DNA of 64,000 nucleotides from Bidens hawaiensis (lineage: Eukaryota; Streptophyta; Magnoliopsida; Asterales; Asteraceae). The stretch is from assembly GCA_021521415.1 (NCBI GenBank), contig JAIQDT010007310.1:1-64000 (forward strand), written 5' to 3'. The notes below the pieces were generated by a model. The model was not told where the DNA came from, searched no databases, and was given only the letters and a program-made list of their open reading frames with translations. The stretch's first letter is position 1. Each line of letters starts with the position of its first letter. A program made the translations under genes and the position numbers. This document shows positions 12,141 to 23,239 of the stretch, one piece after another.

Positions 12141-12344
12141 CATCAACTGCTTCTAAGCGGTGTTAAGAATAATAATAGTTTATTCTTTTCTTTCTTTATT
12201 TTTTTTAACCCCTTTAACCTTGAACTGCAATTGAGCTATCATGTAGCCCCTGGATTTTAATAATTATTTTTTTAAACAATTTATGTTCCTACCTCTAAAC
12301 TGTAGTGTAGTAAGGATATTTTTGGTTGAATGTAATTTAATGCA

Positions 12345-12960
12345 GGGAGAGTGGAATAAGAGAAGAAATGAAATAGACAAAAGAATGAAATTGATCATTA
12401 CTATTCATTTGTCTTGTTTGGTTAAAATACGAAATTGAAATGAATTATTACTTTATGCTGTTTGGTATCCAAAAAAATTGCAGAAATGAAATAGAAAATT
12501 AAAACACTCATATCTCAAAATATTTTTTTTTTACCAAAATAAAAAAAGACTACAATGGTGACGGTGGTGGTAGCTCCGGCGACAAAAATGGTGGTGGTGG
12601 CGGTCAACGGCAGGGGCGGTGGTTGTGGTAGTGGTGGTCAAACGGTGGTAACATTGATAGTGATGGTGATGGTAGCACTGGTAGCGACGGTGATGGCGGT
12701 TAAGCAGTGACAGTGTTGGTAGCGGTGATGGTCAGGCGGCGGCGGTGGCGGCGGAGGTGGTGGAGACGGTGGCGGTGGTGGTTAAGAACGTTGGGTGAAG
12801 AAAGAATGGAATGGAAAAAAAAGAAAGGGGTGAGAAAAAATTGTTTTGATCCATGTGTAATGAATGATTCATTCCATTAAGCAACCAAACACCACTTTTT
12901 TTATTCCCACACAATGAATTATTCCACGCCATGTCATTCCTGCATATAAAACGTTACCTA
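12345..12960. repeat. GGN minisatellite inside transposon-like sequence
   Basis: From 12553 to 12790 the sequence is built of GGTGGT/GGCGGT/GATGGT triplets, giving Gly-rich or Ala/Thr-rich frames depending on strand. It is flanked by AT-rich text with partly inverted ends (GAATGAAAT.GA / TCATTCC). No start, splice sites or conserved domain support a gene. Confidence 0.5.
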
Positions 12961-13610
12961 AATGTATTATTATTATTTTAATGAACTGTTTAATTTTTTT
13001 ATTTGACTTATTATAATTGAAGGTAAATTTTAACCTCTAGGAATGTTTAGCAAAGGCTCCTCTTATTCTTGATTAAACAATTTTGTGTGTGTGTGTGTGT
13101 TTTAAAGTGTGGGTTTAACTTCTAATTGGGTGAACGTTTTATCTGAAATCATTTGACGAGTTACTAAGGCTAGTTGTTAGAAAGAAGGGTTTGCTAGTTA
13201 GTTAACGCTTCACGTCACTGTCATGGACAATATGACTTTTATTAACCTACCCATTAACTTGCATGCTGTGGTTTAACTATACATTAAATAAAAGAAAGAA
13301 ACAAGAAACAAAAACTTAAGAAAAAAGTATGATTGTGTTTGATTATCTATTTCACTATATACAATAATAATAAATCATATACTCATACTCTCATAACTCA
13401 ACTCTTTACATGTGAAATGTTATAAAATATGAAAAATGTATTTAATTGTAGAAATTGATTAGGTTTGTCTTGGTTAAGTATATACTTTGATGGGCTAAGT
13501 ATCAACGTGGGCAAACAGAAATAAGAATAGTTAATACGGGTTAGATGTAGCACATTATGGGAGTGTAGTAGTGTACATGAGAATAAGTTAAAAAAATATT
13601 AGAATATTGT
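12961..13610. other. Intergenic, no gene seen
   Basis: AT-rich sequence with a short (GT)n run at 13083-13100. No ORF or RNA signal is supported. Confidence 0.4.
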
Positions 13611-13639
13611 CGGGGTTAGATGGAGCAAGATTTGTTTGG

Positions 13640-14169
13640 ATTCTTTTGCCGAGCATGTAGTTCATTGCAAAGAGTTGTGACATGATTTGGTGAGTGATGT
13701 TCTATGCGATTTTCTTAAACGGACCGAAATTTTCGCTAAAAAGAAGGCTCCCGTAAATTTTCTTACGGATCCTCTTGAAGGAAGATCTACTTTATGACCG
13801 GCCGATATTTTTGTTTTTGGGTGGGTAGGGCGGAAACTCGCTTGTGTGTACCTCACAGGAGTGCCCCCTCTTGTTGGGCTTAGGGACAACGAGTTTGTAG
13901 CAGGCCAGGCGGTATTGAAGGCGGCATCGGGCAAGGTTGCCAAACACGAGAAAGCCTGTTTGGAGAATCAACATGTGTTTATCTCCTTTGCCTTTGACAC
14001 ATTTGGTTTATTAGCTCCGGATGCCGTGGACCTTTTGAACAGAGTTCAGAAAGTCGTGCATAGTAATTTATCGGCCAATAAGAACCGAACCTTTGTTTTT
14101 AGTAGGATTGAGTTTGCTACCCAAAAGAGGGTTGCGGCGCAGCTTGTTGACCACTTACCAGCCACTTAA
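13640..14169 (+). pseudogene. Decayed ORF of a dispersed plant family
   Basis: One frame gives a continuous protein-like reading with blocks APVNFLTDPLEGRSTL, PADIFVFGWVGRK, LTGVPPLVGLRDN, KVAKHEKACLENQHVF and AFDTFGLLAPDAVDLLNRVQ, ending at a TAA at 14169. In-frame TGA codons at 13678-13680 and 13795-13797 (the latter where CGA would be expected) break it. I recall similar text as repetitive, probably transposon-associated predicted proteins in many plant genomes, but cannot name the family. No upstream part or LTR was found beside it. Confidence 0.6.
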
Positions 14170-14650
14170 TTGTAAATCGTTTGGATGTTTTTATCGAAGT
14201 GTTATTGGATATTTAATTAAACTGATAAATTTACTATGATAAAAAAAATATATTGTCTTCAAACTTAAAAGAAATAACAATGCCCATTAACTCATTTGTT
14301 GATGTTATTAATCTTTCAACTTGTTTGATTGTAAATATCGTCTTCGGGTAATTGTTAAATTGGTTGTAATTAAGGAATCACGTGAGTCTTCTTCTAAGTG
14401 AAGAACTTACTAATCTTTTTGCCGTGGACAGTTCTTTAAACGTTATTGGTTTATACATCGTTGAAAAAAAACAAATATTTCATCTAACATGGTTGGTTGA
14501 TTACTAGAGAGCTATATATGCGAAGCAATTGCAAACTATCAATCTTAACATGAGTTGACATAAATCTTAACATGAGTTTTGACAGAAATAACACATAAAG
14601 AACAGGTTTAAACATTGTTTAAATCTAGAATAAAGAACACATAAAGAGAC

Positions 14651-14735
14651 TTATTCTTCCACGGCATTTACTCCCACTTGAACTGCATCAACAAGCTCCT
14701 TAATTTACTTGTGTAAGCAAGACCTTTGTAAAAGT
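14651..14735 (-). pseudogene. Terminal exon remnant, copy 1
   Basis: Related to the cleaner copy at 17805-17884. An extra ATTA in the middle shifts the frame and creates a TAA (reads QVN*), and the acceptor AG seen in copy 2 is missing here. The end after the lesion still parallels VQVEVNAMEE (here VQVGVNAVEE). Non-functional. Confidence 0.5.
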
Positions 14736-15161
14736 AGCAATCATAAATCAAACTAAACAACTATACATGACTTCAACTTTTCTTTTCTTTTCTTTTTTTT
14801 CGTTTTTAATTGAAGAGATTAAAAACATAAAGTTATTGGACCATGGAAAGTAGACTTCTAGGGCAATGAATCTCTGTTTCTTAAAAGCATCTTAGTAACG
14901 CAATCATTAAGTTCGACTAGCACTACAAACAAGTAAAACAATTGATCGAAATAATATTTCGATGTTTACACAATACTGTTAAATTCAAAAGTGGGAGTTG
15001 TGAAAATATCAACTTTTTATTATACAATTTACTGATGCAAAAATTATAATTTTGAGATTTGATATGAATACATTTATTAATCAAGATATTTTTAAACAAA
15101 AATGGTCAAATATAATATTATTACATTTATTAACAAAGATATCATTTATTTATTATACAAC

Positions 15162-15321
15162 TATAAATAACCCTTACATTCATGTCTATTGAACTACAAC
15201 ATTCTTTTTTATACATCATTGTGCATTAATTAATCAAGATATTTTCATACAAAAATGATCAAATATAATATTATTGCATTTATTAACAAAGATATCATTT
15301 TTTATTATACAACTATAAATA
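15162..15321 (+). promoter_or_regulatory. Tandemly duplicated TATA-box module upstream of hairpin 1
   Basis: Two near-identical blocks of about 150 bp (from about 15070 and 15222) each read AACAAAGATATCATTT, then ACAACTATAAATAACCC, then CCTTACATTCAT. TATAAATA boxes lie at 15162-15169 and 15314-15321. The second is 109 bp before the hairpin stem, so a start site about 30 bp on would place the hairpin some 80 nt into a transcript. Copy 3 has the same doubling; copy 2 has a single module. Confidence 0.5.
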
Positions 15322-15422
15322 ACCCTTACATTCATATTTTGTGAACCACAACATTCTTTTCTATACATCATTGCTATATTATTCTTTGAAAAGTAAATCA
15401 GATAGTTTTTAAGGAAGGCAAA

Positions 15423-15530
15423 TTTCTACAATACGTTGATGTTCATAGTGTTTCATTATATATTCAAGTGATATTGGTGCTTTATTAAAGCTATGATGAT
15501 ACACTATGAACAATCAACATGTTATAGAAA
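15423..15530 (+). ncRNA. Candidate MIRNA hairpin, copy 1
   Basis: The 5' arm GTTGATGTTCATAGTGTTTC pairs with the 3' arm ATACACTATGAACAATCAAC. The stem extends outward to TTTCTA/TAGAAA, giving about 36 paired positions with three mismatches, one bulged base and two G-U pairs by eye, closed by a loop of about 30 nt. Copies at 21730 and 25540 keep the arms and change the loop, the pattern expected of a MIRNA precursor. I do not recognise a known miRNA in either arm. Expression and the mature strand are unknown; a long-stem MITE remnant is the main alternative. Confidence 0.5.
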
Positions 15531-16136
15531 AGTCTCATCTTTATCATGTTTGGGCAACAAAATGGTGTTTTTAATCACGACCTACATAACTTGAAATCTC
15601 ATAAAAATTCATATAAGTAGTATTACATACGTTATTGTTTTTCTATATGGTCTTGAATGAAAGTGTTTTTCTTGAGTTGCAAATTTGATTAGTTTAAAGT
15701 GCAACCTCAAACCTGTTGGTGATGGTTGTAACTTATAAAGTTAAGTAGCTATTTGCGTAAATATCTATTTTTTTGTGATACATAACTACTTTTACGCCTT
15801 CGTAACGTTATTTTGTATCACATTTCAATTATATTATGTTCAATTTAATAATAGCATAAAATAGAATTAGATTGCTAGCACTTTCCAATTTTAATGATAA
15901 ATTACTTGAAATTGTTGAGTATTACACATAACAGGATGCATGATAGATTGTGAAGATGTTCATGTTTGTTATGGCAAGAACAGAGTGTGCATGTGAGAAC
16001 CGGGGTTAGGAAATTTCAATATAACTATAATTAATTCATTGAATTTCGTGAGTAATTGCCATTTAGGTTTTATTTAGAACTTTAATTACATATCATGAAA
16101 TGGGTATGATTTTACCCTTTGAAGAATGGTATATTA

Positions 16137-16702
16137 GTTTTTAATGGTCTGAACTATTTCCTTTTGGTTACTGCTGGTTTCAACTAATGAATTGACTACT
16201 GAAGGTCTCAACTTTTAAAGTATTTGTTCATAATGGTTCGCGACTGACAGAATCATAACGCCGTTAGTTTTAGGTCGTCGGACAAATATTTTTGGCCAGA
16301 AAATTCAAATTTGTGGCCGGAAAACACCACCTGAACACTGCAACCACCACCAATTGACTCACCGCTAGCCAACTACCACCACTTGAGTACCATCAACCGA
16401 TTCCGACGATGGTTATAAGGTTTCCAACGACCTCAATAATTGGGGCCTTTACTAGAAAAAAGTTCCTAAAGGTCCGATACGAAGTTAGCGAGATGTTTGG
16501 GACGAAAATGTTGAGTTTTTAGAAAAAAAATTGAGTTTTCCAGCCAAAACCATTTTTCCGGCGACCTGAAACTAACGATGTTGAGATTCTGTTAGTATTG
16601 GACCGTTATGAACAAATACTTTAAAAGTTGAGACCATTAGTAGCCAATTCATTAGTTGGGACCAGCAGTGAACAAAAGACAATAGTTGAGATCATTAAAA
16701 AC
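16137..16702. mobile_element. Long-TIR element, member 1
   Basis: The left 100 bp (TTTTTAATGGTCTGAAC ... TTACTGCTGGT ... TTGTTCATAATGGT) is the inverse of the right 100 bp (ACCGTTATGAACAA ... ACCAGCAGTGA ... ATCATTAAAAACC). The centre holds an ACCACCACC-rich stretch and a decayed block with TCCGGCCAC-type text. A relative with the same plan is at 23240-23785. Long inverted termini suggest a Mutator-like non-autonomous element; target duplications were not resolved. Confidence 0.6.
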
Positions 16703-17576
16703 CTATATAACTTGAAGAATTGGTTAATTTAACTGCAAATAATCTTCACACCAAAAAACTTGACCCGTTATCAGTTGTTTTGTAGATTGAAAAGTTGAAA
16801 CATGGTTACAAGGAGCTCGTTAAGGAAGAAGATGAAGGTAGAGAAATACATTCAGATAGCTAGTTTTATTAAGCAACACATATATACTCAGTCAAAGGAG
16901 ATCGAATGATGGATGAAAGTACATGATTGAAGAACGAGGACCAAAGCCAAACAGATGAAGTATAGGAATGTTTTATGATAACCTAGTATTTTTGTTCCAG
17001 CTAAACTATTTAAGGAGTACAAGATACCAAACACTTTATTTTTATTTTGAATGTTTGAATATTTATTTTGTTAGGGTAACTTGGTTATTTGACATTTTAA
17101 ATTGTAATTTTAAGTGGAATGTTAATTTCAGTAAATGCTTAAATTTTCAAATATGAACATACTAGCAGGTTTTATATAGAAAATGACGAAAAAAATACAT
17201 TTTGGTCGCGAAAGGGTTAGAACATGTGAAAGACAAGCGGTCGCAAGACGATCAGAACATGTAAAAAGGAAAGCGGCAGCAAAATTTAGTCGCAACAATG
17301 CGGTGGCAAAATTTGGTCACAAAAATGCGGTAGCAAAACTTGTTAGCAAAATTTGGTCGAACCAGGTTGGTTGCAAAATTTGGTCGCAACTATCCATTGC
17401 AATATTTACATCCTTGTATGTGGTCGCAAAAAATTGGTCGCTAAAGCATTGCAGTCGCAAATAGTGGCACTAGATAAACTATGACCAGCGTCTCCCTATC
17501 ACACTTTTAGTTGCAATAGAGAAATTACGACTGTTTTGCAACTGCAAAGTCACAAAAGCTTTGTTTTCTTGTAGTG
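16703..17576. mobile_element. CACTA transposon end with subterminal repeats
   Basis: The right end reads GCTTTGTTTTCTTGTAGTG, the reverse complement of a canonical CACTACAAGAAAAC terminus. The adjoining 400 bp (17180-17576) holds many TTGGTCGC/GCAAAATTTGG subterminal repeats. 16703-17180 is probably internal sequence. No matching left CACTA end was found, so the element is truncated. It abuts copy 2 of the local unit. A 93-codon ORF across the repeats is not a gene. Confidence 0.65.
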
Positions 17577-17804
17577 TCGGTGAAGAACTTACTAATCTTT
17601 ATGTTGCAGACAGTTCTTCTAACATTATTAGTTTGTACGGGGAGTTGAGAGAAACGAATATGTGATCTAACATGGTTGGTTGATTACTCGAGAGCTATAC
17701 AATTTCAAACTGCCAATCTTAACATAAGCTGACATAGAAATAACGGGAATAACAAATTCAGGTTTAACATTGTTAAATCTCCAATAAAGAACACATAAAG
17801 AGAC

Positions 17805-17884
17805 TTATTCTTCCATGGCATTTACTTCCACTTGAACTGCATCAGCAAGCTCCTTTACTTGTGTAAGGAAGACCTTTGTAAATG
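17805..17884 (-). pseudogene. Isolated terminal coding exon of an unrecognised gene
   Basis: On the minus strand an acceptor TTATAATTTGCAG at 17885-17897 precedes an 80-bp open exon: two bases, then FTKVFLTQVKELADAVQ VEVNAMEE and a TAA at 17805-17807. The three related copies (14651, 17805, 27090) share this exon, and only this one keeps both the acceptor and the frame. I do not recognise the protein. No upstream exon follows to the right on the minus strand, so it is a captured or orphaned exon. Confidence 0.5.
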
Positions 17885-18299
17885 CTGCAAATTATAAATC
17901 AAACTAAACAGCTACACATGATTTTATTTATTTTTAATTGAAGAGAGAAAATAAAACATAAAGTCATTGGACCCGGGAAAATAAACTTCATGTTTACACA
18001 AAATGCGTTAATTTCAAAAGGGGGAGTTGTCAAAATATCAACGTTTTATTATACAATTTACCAATGTTTTAAAAGCTGGTTTTTTACGCGTACTGGATTT
18101 GACTAAAAAAATGATACAATCAGTTGAACAGGGTAATACCAGGAGGTTCAGCTGGTTGAATAGTTTACCTCATAATTAACTTCAATTTTTTTAATTGAAG
18201 AGATAAAATAAAACATAAAGTAAATTGGACCATGGAAAACAGACTTCTAGGTCATTAAATCTATGTTCCTATCTTAGTTATGCAATCAGTAAGTTCAAC

Positions 18300-18396
18300 T
18301 TTTTTTTTTAAGAACAATGACTTTTTTGTGTATAGGCCATCACACTCTTCAAATTGAAGAGTCATGTTGCCCCACTCTGACCAGACTATGTTGTCT
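18300..18396 (-). mobile_element. SINE fragment related to 11826-12140
   Basis: The T run followed by AAGAACAATGACTTTTTTGTG and GCCATCACACTCTTCAAATT parallels the A-tail end of the SINE at 11826-12140. The tRNA-like head is missing; homology stops after CCAGACTATGTTGTCT. Confidence 0.55.
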
Positions 18397-18634
18397 CAAT
18401 CTTTTATTATACAATTTACTGACACAAAAATACAATTTTTAGATGTGAAATGAGCTCATTTATCAATCAATGTGGAAGGCTTGGTTTCTCAACAGAGACT
18501 TAGGTTCAATCGCTACAGTCAACAACCAGGGGGGGGGATGGGTGGCTTAATAAAGGAAGACTAGGATATTTGTGATCTCTAATTCGATCATGAGGGTGTT
18601 CGGGTTTTACCCCCATGGAGATAACTTGGAGGCA

Positions 18635-21421
18635 TGTAATATTCGTTAATTTTCAAACCCGAAAACCCGACCCATTTTAAAATTTTGGTTTTGTTTATAT
18701 ATATATATATTATATCACGTTTCGTTGCACGTATTTTATGTGTCATTTGTCATTTTTTTATTTGTATTCGCATTCGTTAAACCGACCCGCTTCGTCGTTT
18801 CATTGTATTCGTGTTTAACGTTCATCGTTAATATAATTCACACAAGGATTTAAATTATTGTTCGTATCGTTTTCTTATTCATTTTGATCAATTATCAATA
18901 CTCCGAGATTTAAAGTTGTTATTTAAACGATCTTCAAACTAAACGTGTACAATATAAAAATTATCCAAGTATTTATACGTTTATTCCATCTTTTATCACA
19001 TTTCAAAGTTTAGGGTCTATAATGTAATTATATTTTATTTTATGAATTAAAAGTTCTTGAAACTACAGGGACCTAAAGAGTAAAAAATATTTAACTTAAT
19101 ATTATTAAAAACCCAACCCTCCCACCAGCCCCCACCCCCCTGAAACGCGGTTTCCCTACCAAATTTCTGGCAAGCCGGAAAACGGCTCCAGCCAAGGTGT
19201 AAATGACATAAACTCGCATAACGATTCAATTAAACCCCGTAACGTACTTAGGCACTAATAACAAACCATAATCTTCGTCATTAACTCGTTATAACGGCTT
19301 TAAATGTGTGTAATGATCTTGTAACTCGTCGGGAGTTATCAAAATCTCAATAATGATTATTTAAGCCAAAACACTCCAATTGATGCTATAAAAGGTCTCT
19401 AATCTAACATCTAAACTCGTTCACAACCTCAAATCCATCTAATATACTCTATACTTCCCGTAATCAATCATCTAAATTCGTTTACCGGCCAACCATGGTT
19501 CACCGTCAATCAGGAACAGTTACAAGTAATAATTATATGCTTTTAGATCGTTTTTAACCAATAAAACAAAACCCCTAAACTAATTTCTTCGAACATGAAA
19601 CGGATTTAACGAATTTGAATTCTAGGTTTATAAGGATGAAGATGATATGGAAGTATTATATATAGAAAAGGGTTAAAATGGAATGGTAAGAATCAATAGA
19701 TTTTTGACATTTGGCATTAAAACATATGGTAAAAGAATAATTCTAGGAAACTACTTCTTTTTATTATAACCCTCCCCTATATATAGGGGAGGGTTATAGT
19801 AAAAAGAAGTAGTTTCCTAGGATGACTAAGAATAAATCATAGCCATTGGATCATGTTAATCAATGGTTGAGATTTAAAATTACCAAAAACCGACATAGTT
19901 TCCTAGAATTACTCTTTCACCATTATAACCGACATAGTTTCCTAGAATTATTCTTTTACCATAGGTTTTAATGCTAAATGTCAAAAATCTATTGGTTCTT
20001 ACCATTCCTAGGAAACTCTGTATTCTTATTTGAACCCTTTTCTATATGTATGTATATATGTATGTATGTATATATATATATATATGTATGTATGTATGTA
20101 TAATTTGTTTTTAATCTTAAATCAACTAAGCAACTGGTCCAACTGGTTAATTCATTAATTGTGGTCTATGAGACCCGGGTTAGACCATGGTTGTTTATAT
20201 GTTTTTTTACTCATTTTCCTTTATTATTTTTACCAAATTAATTTGTTATAAATTAAATAAAATTATTTTAAACTAAATATTTTTAAGTTAAATAAATTAA
20301 TTATAAATTAATTTTCATCCAAAAACCCAACTTTTTCATATTCGTTAGGTTCGTAAAAAAACCCGATTAATATATTATTAAATACCTTTTCGTTATTTAC
20401 CTTTTCGTTAACTTAATAACCTTTTCGGGATAAAAATTGCCGTAAAAATCCATGTTCCTTAAATTTCATAATTCTCTTATTAAATAATAAATTATTAGTT
20501 AAATAATATTTAAATAATTTAAAACGTTAAAATCCGTTAAACCTTAAAAATAATATTATAATATAAAATACTTTAAAGATCCCATAAAACACATTAAAAT
20601 AATACAACATCCCTTTAACCAAATTATTTAACTTTTAATCCCGCTAGTTTTTAATTTCGTATTTATAATTATAGTTTGTAAAGTTCGATCGCCTCGCTTT
20701 CGTTAACGCACTTTCGGCTTTCATCTTTCATTTATTATCAAATTCAAAGGTGAGTTTCTCACACCCCAGTTTTAACGTTTTTATACTTTGAGGGTAGCAT
20801 GTGTATGTTATTCAAATTAATTACTTAGTTATTCATTTTCAAACTATAATTCCTATCATGGACTTGTGTGTTTACTTGCTTACTTGCTTTAATTTCAATT
20901 TCAAGTGGTGGCCTCAATAAGTATGATCATACGCCCTCTCCCCTTTGCACTCAGGACCATGTTGTTATGAGTGGAAAAGAGCCTCATTATCCGAGTACGT
21001 TGGTTATTACCAATTGGAAAGGACCTTGCATGCGATTATCTGAGTACGTTGGTTGTTACCAACTGAAAATAACCTTACTTACACGATTTACACTAGTTCA
21101 TGTAATTGTATGATTTTCTATTACGTATATATTTAAACTTGTGTGATTCTCACCAACTACTTATAGTTGACTTTATTTTTATACATACTACAGGTACAAT
21201 CTTTAGAGGTTGATTAAAATGAAGAGAAACTAGGTTATCAAAATAGTTGATCAAGATGCAAGTTGCTAGTGTTTTATTTCCTTGTATTTTCTTACTTTCA
21301 AATTTGTATATCTGATGTTTTAAATTGATTAATGATAATATTGCCACTTAATAGTGTCACATGTGTTTTGAGCAATCTGTATGTTACACTCAGGCGTTTT
21401 CACTTAAGTCGGGTTGTTACA
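18635..21421 (+). mobile_element. Solo LTR, family B, with perfect 5-bp target duplication
   Basis: It begins TGTAATATTCG and ends GGGTTGTTACA, with AGGCA directly on both sides (18630-18634 and 21422-21426). There is no internal domain, PBS or PPT, so it is the product of recombination between two LTRs. Related copies in the other orientation are at 1768-3010 and 61816-63634. An inverted-repeat element is nested at 19658-20048. A GGTGAGTTTCTCACACCCC block near 20750 is shared in kind with family A. Confidence 0.85.
19658..20048. mobile_element. Inverted-repeat MITE nested in the solo LTR
   Basis: TATAGAAAAGGGTT on the left mirrors AACCCTTTTCTATA on the right. Inside, the block with TAAGAATCAATAGATTTTTG mirrors CAAAAATCTATTGGTTCTTA. 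A perfect palindrome arm AACTACTTCTTTTT / AAAAAGAAGTAGTT flanks CCCTCCCCTATATATAGGGG at 19748-19820. Confidence 0.65.
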
Positions 21422-21619
21422 AGGCACTTAAGGGCTTCATACATTGGTGATGGCCTTTTGTCATTAGGCCACCCGTACGAAGTACCTAGGCAATTCTTTA
21501 TTTATTAGCCGTTAAAAAAAATTAGAAATGAGCGCATTTATTAATCAAGATATTTTCATACAAAAATGGTGAAATATATAGCATTTATTAACAAAGATAT
21601 CATTCTCTTGTTGTAGAGC

Positions 21620-21627
21620 TATAAATA
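21620..21627 (+). promoter_or_regulatory. TATA box upstream of hairpin 2
   Basis: TATAAATA within AGAGCTATAAATAACC, 110 bp before the hairpin stem, the same spacing as in the other copies. The preceding AACAAAGATATCATT block is also conserved. Only one module is present here. Confidence 0.5.
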
Positions 21628-21729
21628 ACCTTTACATTCATATCTTTTGAGCCACAACATTCTTTTCTATACATCATTTGCTATAGTATTCTTTAAAAAG
21701 TAGATTGGCTAATTTTTTAGGAATACAAA

Positions 21730-21837
21730 TTTCTACAGTGTGTTGATGTTCATAGTGTTTCATTATATATTTAAGTTATATTGGTGCTTTGTTTAAGCTA
21801 TGATGATACATTATGAACAATCAACATGTTGTAGAAA
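21730..21837 (+). ncRNA. Candidate MIRNA hairpin, copy 2
   Basis: The 5' arm GTTGATGTTCATAGTGTTTC is identical to copies 1 and 3. The 3' arm ATACATTATGAACAATCAAC has one C-to-T change that turns a G-C into a G-U pair. At the stem base the opposing strand reads GTAGAAA, restoring pairing with TTTCTAC. The loop differs from copy 1 at several places. This mixture of fixed arms and changing loop supports selection on the fold, but expression is untested. Confidence 0.5.
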
Positions 21838-22441
21838 AGTCTAATCTTTATGACGTTTGGAGAAAATTGTGTTTTTTAACCACGACCTACATAACTTGAA
21901 ATCTCATCAAAATATTCATACAAGTAGTATCACATATGTTATTTTTTTTCCCTCTATGGTCTTGAATAAAAGTGCTTTTCTCGAATTGCAAATTTGATAA
22001 GTTTAAAGAGTGCAACCTCAAATTTGTTAGTTATGGTTGTAACTTATAAACTTCAAGTAAAAGCTATTTGTATAAAATATTTATTTTTTTGTGATACATA
22101 ACTACATTTGCGCCTTCGTAACGTTATTTGTAACACATATTTAACTTACATTATGTTCAATTTAATGAAAACGTAAAATTAAATTAGACTACAAGCACTT
22201 TCCAATTTAATGATAAATTACTTGAAATTGTTGAGTATGACACAGAAGATGATAGAATGTGAAGATGTTCATGTTTGTTATGCAAGAATAGAGTGTGTAT
22301 GTGAGAATTAGGGTTAAGAAATTTCAATAGAACTCTGATTAATTCATTGAATTTCGTGACTACTAGTCTAATTGTCATTTAGGTTTCAGTTAGAACTTTT
22401 ATTACTTTATTGATTTTCAATAGAGTGTTGAAATAATGGGA

Positions 22442-22935
22442 ACTAGGATAGTGGCCCGTGTTACACACGGGTGAAAAAAATTTCAAACGTCATATATATA
22501 TATATATAGCTATCAAAATTATTCTTTACATTGTTTTCTACAAAACCCCGAGATGTAGGAAAAATATGTATAAATGATTTGAATAAGAATCTGTATAAAT
22601 ACACAAATCATTGAATTGCTATGTGGCAATTCTAAAGATTCTAGAAAACATTAATTAGTGAGGTTATGATTTAAAAAAATATTAATTACTGATTATGTGG
22701 CAATTCTAAAGATATAAACCTTATAAGCTTATGTAGACATCCTATTTGAAGGCCATGTGGATATCTTGTTTTGCTTTAATAGTATATTAAGAAGAAGATT
22801 AGCATCAGGATGAAAATTAATTGACTAATTATGTGGAAGTTATAGGGATGAAAAGTGGATGACATGGAACATTAGGTGGTACCCTAGGAGAAGGACAAGT
22901 GGACAAATTGGTTTTGTTTTAATATATTAGTTAGA
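22442..22935 (-). mobile_element. Non-autonomous Helitron
   Basis: The plus-strand left end ACTAGGATAGTGG followed by CCCGTGTTACACACGGG is the inverted Helitron 3' end (palindrome then CCTAGT). The right end AATATATTAGTTAGA is the inverted 5' TC end. It lies between A and T without target duplication. Close relative of 3849-4405. No coding capacity. Confidence 0.75.
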
Positions 22936-23036
22936 TTAGATTAGATATAATAAAGTCAAAGTAAATGTTAAGTTATGAATTCAAAATTTAAATGTTAAGT
23001 TTGACCAATGCTTGTGTTATATATTGATTTAAATGT

Positions 23037-23175
23037 TAATTAGCATTGGAATTAAAATTAATTGATTAATTATGTGAAAATTATAAGCATGGAAAGTGGA
23101 TAACGTGGAACATTAGGTGGACACCCTAGGAGAAGGACAAATGGACAAATTGGTTGCTTTAATATATTAGCTAGA
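23037..23175 (-). mobile_element. Helitron 5'-end fragment
   Basis: Repeats the last 140 bp of the neighbouring Helitron (GTGGATAACGTGGAACATTA ... CAAATTGGTTGCTTTAATA). The 3' palindrome is absent, so it is a truncated second copy. Confidence 0.6.
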
Positions 23176-23239
23176 TTTGAAGCTAAAAAGCTATGGAAAT
23201 TCATGGCAACAAAAAGTTATTTTTTATAAATGTATTGGT

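Larger units (their letters stand above)
14390..16115 (+). repeat. Local duplicated unit, copy 1 (terminal exon + hairpin)
   Basis: The block starting GTGAAGAACTTACTAATC is shared in order with copy 2 (17580-18446 plus 21525-22400). Its 3' part is shared with copy 3 (25060-25990) and its 5' part with copy 4 (26961-27300). It contains, in order, a minus-strand exon-like block, two TATA-box modules, a long hairpin and a conserved 550-bp tail. Unit ends are defined only by where homology stops. Confidence 0.75.
17580..18446 (+). repeat. Local duplicated unit, copy 2, 5' part
   Basis: Homologous to 14400-15060 of copy 1: GTGAAGAACTTACTAATC, CTAACATGGTTGGTTGATTAC, the terminal exon and GTTTACACAAAATGCGTTAA. 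It has taken insertions, including a TIR-like fragment near 18061-18180, a partial internal duplication (18181-18300) and a SINE fragment (18300-18396). A SINE plus solo LTR then separates it from its 3' part at 21525. Confidence 0.65.
18471..21524 (+). mobile_element. SINE split by a solo LTR
   Basis: The two arms (18471-18634 and 21427-21524) join into a roughly 260-bp unit with a B-box-like AGGTTCAATCGC and an A-run tail (GTTAAAAAAAA). It is flanked by a 24-bp direct repeat with two mismatches (18447-18470 and 21525-21548) that is the interrupted sequence of local unit copy 2. The LTR at 18635-21421 inserted later. The A box is not clear, so SINE rather than another short retroelement is an inference. 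Confidence 0.6.
21525..22400 (+). repeat. Local duplicated unit, copy 2, 3' part
   Basis: It resumes at GAAATGAGCGCATTTATTAA and follows copy 1 through a single TATA module, the hairpin and the tail ending around GTCATTTAGGTTT. A Helitron (22442-22935) lies just beyond its end. Confidence 0.7.

Noticed and set aside
12732..12932. Ala/Thr-rich minus ORF over the GGN minisatellite
   Set aside because: Explained by triplet repetition; other frames are equally open and no splice sites or homology are evident.
13846..14169. Intact short gene starting at the ATG at 13846
   Set aside because: The homologous reading extends well upstream through two stops, so the ATG is internal and the ORF is a remnant.
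15423..15530. Hairpin explained as the tip of a simple MITE
   Set aside because: Not fully excluded, but homology among the three loci extends hundreds of bases beyond the stem on both sides, with conserved TATA spacing and no target duplication at the stem ends.
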